A model generated the notes under the pieces. That model worked only from the letters and a program-made list of their open reading frames with translations, made no database searches and was not told the DNA's origin. The translations under genes and the position numbers were made by a program. Shown here piece by piece: positions 4,456 to 7,536 of a DNA stretch of 7,536 bases (position 1 is the first letter of the stretch; the number at the start of each line of letters is the position of its first letter). The stretch comes from an uncultured Eubacteriales bacterium (GTDB taxonomy: Bacteria > Bacillota > Clostridia > Oscillospirales > Oscillospiraceae). The stretch spans positions 1 to 7,536 of the forward strand of contig CAKTJM010000087.1 of assembly GCA_934567745.1 (NCBI GenBank), written 5' to 3'.

Positions 4456-7287
4456 ATGCGGCGGAAGAAGGTTCTGGCTCTGGTCCTGACTCTGGCCCTG
4501 GCCCTCAGCGTTGCTGCTGGTGCCGCGTTCACTGATCAGAAGCAGATCAAGAACACCGAGGCTGTTGATATGTGCGTCGCACTGAATATCATCAGCGGTT
4601 ACCCCGATGGCTCTTACAAGCCCGGGGGCAACATCACCCGTGCTGAGTTCACCAAGATGCTCTGCGTCGCACTGAACGGCGGCAAGGAGCCCACTCTGGG
4701 CACCGCTGTGAAGTCCACCTTCACTGACGTCCGCACCAGCGCCAACTCCGCTTGGGCCGAGAAGTACATCGAGTCCTGCGTCTCTCAGGGCATCGTGTCC
4801 GGCATCGGCGGCGGCAAGTTCGCCCCCAACAACAACGTGACCGGTTCCGAGGCTGCTAAGATGCTGCTCGTCGCGCTCGGCTACAAGTCCGAGAACGAAG
4901 GCTTCACTGGCTCCGCTTGGGAAGTCAACGTCAATGTCGTCGCTACCTCCAAGGGCCTGTATGAGGACCTCGAGGGCATCGACACCTCCAAGGCTCTGAC
5001 CCGCGACAACGCCGCTCAGATGGTCTGGAACGCTCTGAAGGCCTACATGGTCTCCTATGTCAACGAATTCAGCACCGTCAACGGTCAGCTCGTCGCCACC
5101 CAGAAGGTCGCCGACAAGACCAACAGCAACGGCGACAAGGTCACCCTCATGTACGATAAGTACAGCGCCATCGACAACGAGTACGGCGTGATGACCGGGT
5201 TCACCTACAACTCCGACAAGGACGAGTGGACTTATGAATTCAATCAGTGGAAGGTCACCGACAGCAACAAGGTCTACGACAAGACCTTCACCAGCTCCAC
5301 CGATTACACCGACCTCTTCGGCCAGACCGTGAAGGTCATCTATGACAAGAAGACCAACGGCGATGTCAACAACGTCTATGGCATGTTCGCAAAGGACGCC
5401 GTGGTCGTCGCTACCGGCATCGTGGGCGACCTCGACACCGTTTCCGACAACGACAAGAAGGTCAAGCTCGACGGTACCGAGTACAAGACCGATAAGGCTC
5501 TGTCCCAGACCGACGTCACTGTGTTCCACAACGGCACTCTGAGCTCTTCCGTCAAGGAGCCTGCCAACCTGTCCGCTCTCATCGCTGTCTATAAGGACAA
5601 GGCTGCTTACTCCGTCAAGCTCATCGACGACGACAACAACGGCAAGGTCGACACCGTCGTGATCGTTCCCACCATCGTGGAGAAGGTCACCTATGTTGGT
5701 TCTGCCCGCGTCACCGCCGGCCAGTCCTACAAGTTCGACGATTGCAACATCTACAAGGGCATCGCGAAGGGTGACTTCGCTGTCATCGTGAAGGCCGCCT
5801 TCACCGCGACCGACGAAGACACCCTGACCAAGGCCGAGCTCGTCAAGGGCGACGTCACCGGCGTGAAGACCGGCAAGGTCAAGGTCGACGGCAAGTGGTA
5901 CACTCTGACCAACGGCGCCAAGGCTCCCGAGGTCGGCGACACCGTGCAGATGGCTGTCGTTGGCAGCTTCGCCTATGACGTGGACACCACCGTTGGTGCT
6001 TCCAAGGACATCCTGCTCATCTCCATGGCTAAAAAGCCCAACAACGATCTGAACTACGATTACACCATCGATGCTCGTGCCTACTTCCCCGATGGCACCA
6101 ATGCGAAGATCACCGTCGACAAGATCGCTGGCAATGATGTCACGAAGAACGATGAGCTCACGGAGAACGTCATGTATACCTATAGCAAGGACAAGGATGG
6201 CAACTATGAGCTGAAGCTCGTTGGTCCCAATAACCTTGCTGGTGCTGACAGCTATACCACTGGCGCTTACAGCGCAGCGAACGACACCATCGGTGGTAAG
6301 AAAATCGCTGACAACGCTGTCATCTTCGTCGTTTCCAAGGACGACAACAAGATCAAGGTCAAGACCGGCAAGGCCGTGAAGGATTGGGCCACCACCACGA
6401 AGGCTACTGTCAAGGGCGCTCTGGTCGACGAGATCAACAGCTTGGACTACATCACCTACGCCGCTCTGTACGTGGACGGCAAGCAGCCCAGCGCTTCCGG
6501 CGATCTGCTGTATGCTTACCTGACTGCTGACTGCTATCAGACCAAGGTCGACGGCGACAAGGTCACCGCTTACGAGGTCTGGAACGGCACCAAGGACGTC
6601 GTCCTGTATGAGGACAGCACCACCAACGCTGGCAAGTTCGAGGCAGGCACCGCCATCGCTTATCGCGAGGACGGCTCCTACATCAAGGACATCAGCACCC
6701 TGAAGGCCTTCTCCATCAAGGGCTTTGACGGCAAGTCCGAGGGCGACATCGACCTGGTCCCCGTCGTTGGCAGCGCTGCCAGCTACACTCTCGACAAGGA
6801 TTGCGTCGTCCTGGCCATCAATGACAAGGACATCAAGGGCGTCGAGGGCAACCTGGCCTCCGTCTCCCTGGCTCAGAAGAATGCCGCTGGCGACTACATC
6901 CCCAATGCTTACATCGCGATCAACGATAAGGGCAAGATCGCTGCCATCGTCTATGACGAGCAGGGCCAGCTGGATGAGTACTCCTACATGGATAAGAACA
7001 CCCTCACCACCTATGCCGTGGCAAAGGCTACTCTGAATGCGAACGACTTCACTGGTTGCAAAATTCAGACGACCAGCAACAGCAACAATGTGGTCGTGGT
7101 CTCCATCATCAAGGAAGACGATAGCATGTTCGCTTCCAATGGCAAAGAGTTCAAGCTGGACGTCGTTTCCGCTGGTAAGACCACCACTCTCGAGGGTGTG
7201 AAGTCCGCTGATGGCAAGACCATCTCCTTCACCTTCACCGCGACTGCTGACGTGACCAGCATGACCGCTCACAAGGGATTTCTCTGA
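4456..7287 (+). CDS. Secreted S-layer-homology (SLH) domain protein, likely S-layer or major surface protein
   Basis: 943 residues. Residues 1-23 form a signal peptide (MRRKK, a hydrophobic Leu/Ala/Val core, cleavage likely after A-G-A at 21-23). Three SLH domains follow: about 25-76 (with the ITRAEF motif at 60-65), 89-143 and 150-197. Such triplets bind pyruvylated secondary cell-wall polymer in Firmicutes, so the protein is anchored N-terminally to the outside of the wall. The only well-conserved TRAE motif is in the first domain; the second has TGSE and the third TRDN. From about 200 to the end there is a long Lys/Asp/Thr/Val-rich, probably beta-rich region without a family I recognise. 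It includes an Asp/Asn-rich, calcium-loop-like stretch at 391-399 (DDDNNGKVD). There is no C-terminal membrane anchor. Codon use differs from the neighbours (GCT, AAG, AAC, GTC and CTC/CTG favoured; rare codons almost absent), as in highly expressed genes. Self-assembly into an S-layer is inference. Confidence 0.88.
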   Translation: MRRKKVLALVLTLALALSVAAGAAFTDQKQIKNTEAVDMCVALNIISGYPDGSYKPGGNITRAEFTKMLCVALNGGKEPTLGTAVKSTFTDVRTSANSAWAEKYIESCVSQGIVSGIGGGKFAPNNNVTGSEAAKMLLVALGYKSENEGFTGSAWEVNVNVVATSKGLYEDLEGIDTSKALTRDNAAQMVWNALKAYMVSYVNEFSTVNGQLVATQKVADKTNSNGDKVTLMYDKYSAIDNEYGVMTGFTYNSDKDEWTYEFNQWKVTDSNKVYDKTFTSSTDYTDLFGQTVKVIYDKKTNGDVNNVYGMFAKDAVVVATGIVGDLDTVSDNDKKVKLDGTEYKTDKALSQTDVTVFHNGTLSSSVKEPANLSALIAVYKDKAAYSVKLIDDDNNGKVDTVVIVPTIVEKVTYVGSARVTAGQSYKFDDCNIYKGIAKGDFAVIVKAAFTATDEDTLTKAELVKGDVTGVKTGKVKVDGKWYTLTNGAKAPEVGDTVQMAVVGSFAYDVDTTVGASKDILLISMAKKPNNDLNYDYTIDARAYFPDGTNAKITVDKIAGNDVTKNDELTENVMYTYSKDKDGNYELKLVGPNNLAGADSYTTGAYSAANDTIGGKKIADNAVIFVVSKDDNKIKVKTGKAVKDWATTTKATVKGALVDEINSLDYITYAALYVDGKQPSASGDLLYAYLTADCYQTKVDGDKVTAYEVWNGTKDVVLYEDSTTNAGKFEAGTAIAYREDGSYIKDISTLKAFSIKGFDGKSEGDIDLVPVVGSAASYTLDKDCVVLAINDKDIKGVEGNLASVSLAQKNAAGDYIPNAYIAINDKGKIAAIVYDEQGQLDEYSYMDKNTLTTYAVAKATLNANDFTGCKIQTTSNSNNVVVVSIIKEDDSMFASNGKEFKLDVVSAGKTTTLEGVKSADGKTISFTFTATADVTSMTAHKGFL

Positions 7288-7293
7288 TCCCTT
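7273..7293 (+). repeat. Small inverted repeat spanning the SLH gene stop codon
   Basis: AAGGGAT (7273-7279) can pair with ATCCCTT (7287-7293) around a 7-base loop; the TGA stop (7285-7287) lies at the loop/stem junction. It is short, has no following U-tract, and could be chance. Confidence 0.4.
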
Positions 7294-7315
7294 TCTGAGA
7301 CTTGACTGAGCAAAA

Positions 7316-7341
7316 ACCCCCGGGCCATCTGGCCCGGGGGT
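7316..7341 (-). terminator. Hairpin after the SLH gene, U-tract on the minus strand
   Basis: A perfect 11-bp GC-rich stem (7316-7326 with 7331-7341) around the loop ATCT. Five A precede it on the plus strand, so a minus-strand transcript would end in UUUUU: the textbook layout for a gene arriving from the right. On the plus strand it is followed by tccagcg, with no U-tract. It may still block plus-strand transcription partly or protect the 3' end of the SLH message. Confidence 0.65.
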
Positions 7342-7346
7342 CCAGC

Positions 7347-7368
7347 GTGTCGAAAAAGCCTCGCAGAG
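7347..7368. repeat. Degenerate half of a TGTCGAAAAA-type terminator
   Basis: The sequence tgtcgaaaaagcctcgcaga resembles the left half of the terminator at 7512-7536 (TGTCG, A-run, C-rich stretch, CGCAG), but the expected matching T-run and CGACA arm are missing; another hairpin starts instead. It looks like a truncated or diverged relative of the terminal repeat. Confidence 0.4.
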
Positions 7369-7390
7369 TTTCGCGCTCGGAAGCGCGAAA
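7369..7390. repeat. Perfect hairpin 1 of the 3' non-coding array
   Basis: TTTCGCGCT (7369-7377) pairs with AGCGCGAAA (7382-7390) around the loop CGGA: a 9-bp perfect stem. No T-run follows, so it is not a standard terminator. Confidence 0.65.
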
Positions 7391-7402
7391 TAAGATCAAA
7401 TC

Positions 7403-7435
7403 ATTTTCTCCGGTGACATGTGCGCCGGAGAAAAT
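7403..7435. repeat. Perfect hairpin 2 of the 3' non-coding array
   Basis: ATTTTCTCCGG (7403-7413) pairs with CCGGAGAAAAT (7425-7435) around an 11-base loop: an 11-bp perfect stem. The alternation with hairpins on either side argues for a structured element rather than random intergenic DNA. Confidence 0.65.
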
Positions 7436-7442
7436 ACTTCTC

Positions 7443-7500
7443 AGCCCGTAAGTGTGCGAATCGTCCGCCGCAGGCGGACGGTGCGTTTGCGCAACGGGCT
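7443..7500. repeat. Long nested hairpin 3 of the 3' non-coding array
   Basis: The outer arms AGCCCGT (7443-7449) and ACGGGCT (7494-7500) enclose an inner perfect 8-bp stem, CGTCCGCC with GGCGGACG (7462-7469 and 7473-7480), around a GCA loop. Between them TGCG (7455-7458) can pair with CGCA (7490-7493), so the arms can form one long interrupted stem. The outer right arm runs into the repeat shared with the window start. It has no recognised RNA family signature. Confidence 0.65.
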
Positions 7501-7536
7501 GCATCCCCCCTGTCGGAAAACCCCGCAGGGGTTTTT
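7497..7536. repeat. Dispersed repeat, right copy, with terminator (cut by window edge)
   Basis: Direct repeat of positions 1-40 (39 of 40 identical, same orientation). It contains AAAACCCC-GCA-GGGGTTTT plus a fifth T, ending exactly at the window edge; by comparison with 41-46 the next bases are expected to be CGACA. On the plus strand it is a good intrinsic terminator and the first one with a U-tract downstream of the SLH gene. Confidence 0.8.

Noticed and set aside
4426..7272. 948-codon minus-strand frame opposite the SLH gene
   Set aside because: Striking in length, but it results from the uniform codon choice of the SLH gene (few codons whose complement is a stop). Its translation is Val/Asp/Leu/Gly-rich without recognisable motifs.
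7443..7500. tRNA or known riboswitch in the nested hairpin
   Set aside because: The outer 7-bp stem recalls an acceptor stem, but there are no D, anticodon or T arms, no CCA and no T-loop motif, and no known riboswitch core was recognised.
7369..7500. CRISPR array
   Set aside because: The hairpins differ in sequence and length; there is no repeated unit with regular spacers.
7235..7504. 89-codon minus-strand frame in the 3' non-coding region
   Set aside because: It runs through several perfect hairpins and the end of the SLH gene, with no homology or ribosome site.

Overview
The window looks like a GC-rich Firmicutes genome, most likely a gut-type member of the Oscillospiraceae (Clostridium cluster IV; relatives of Oscillibacter, Flavonifractor or Lawsonibacter). 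Reasons: the gene content (a clostridial-style GreA, a multidomain [FeFe]-hydrogenase, a surface protein with three SLH domains), strong G/C bias at third codon positions, and purine-rich Shine-Dalgarno sites. The family-level placement is inference; no rRNA or other phylogenetic marker is present.

Layout. Positions 1-83 hold two back-to-back hairpins: the end of a dispersed repeat that is also a terminator, and the greA terminator. A GreA-family elongation factor lies on the minus strand (112-618). A 204-bp divergent intergenic region (619-822) carries one promoter in each direction. On the plus strand follow two overlapping genes: a 610-residue iron-sulfur flavoprotein (823-2655), which joins a NuoF-type [4Fe-4S] segment to a GltD/NfnL-type FAD/NAD(P)H reductase, and a 570-residue [FeFe]-hydrogenase (2649-4361). 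A GNRA-capped hairpin (4386-4421) closes this operon. Next is a 943-residue secreted SLH-domain (S-layer-type) protein (4456-7287). The last 249 bases are non-coding: a series of perfect hairpins ending in a copy of the sequence that opens the window (39 of 40 bases identical).

How the genes work together. The flavoprotein and hydrogenase form a natural two-subunit NAD(P)-linked hydrogenase. Electrons would pass between NAD(P)H and H2 through FAD, GltD-type clusters, the NuoF-type cluster, the four accessory clusters of HydA and the H-cluster. The FMN-binding NuoF core and the NuoE-like subunit of the known bifurcating HydABC enzymes are both absent here. This matches the poorly characterised 'glutamate-synthase-linked' class of [FeFe]-hydrogenases and is the most interesting system in the window. 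The SLH protein is unrelated to it. Its codon use indicates very high expression, yet its start region has no convincing promoter and a badly spaced ribosome site, so either an unusual leader or a chimeric assembly join is possible.
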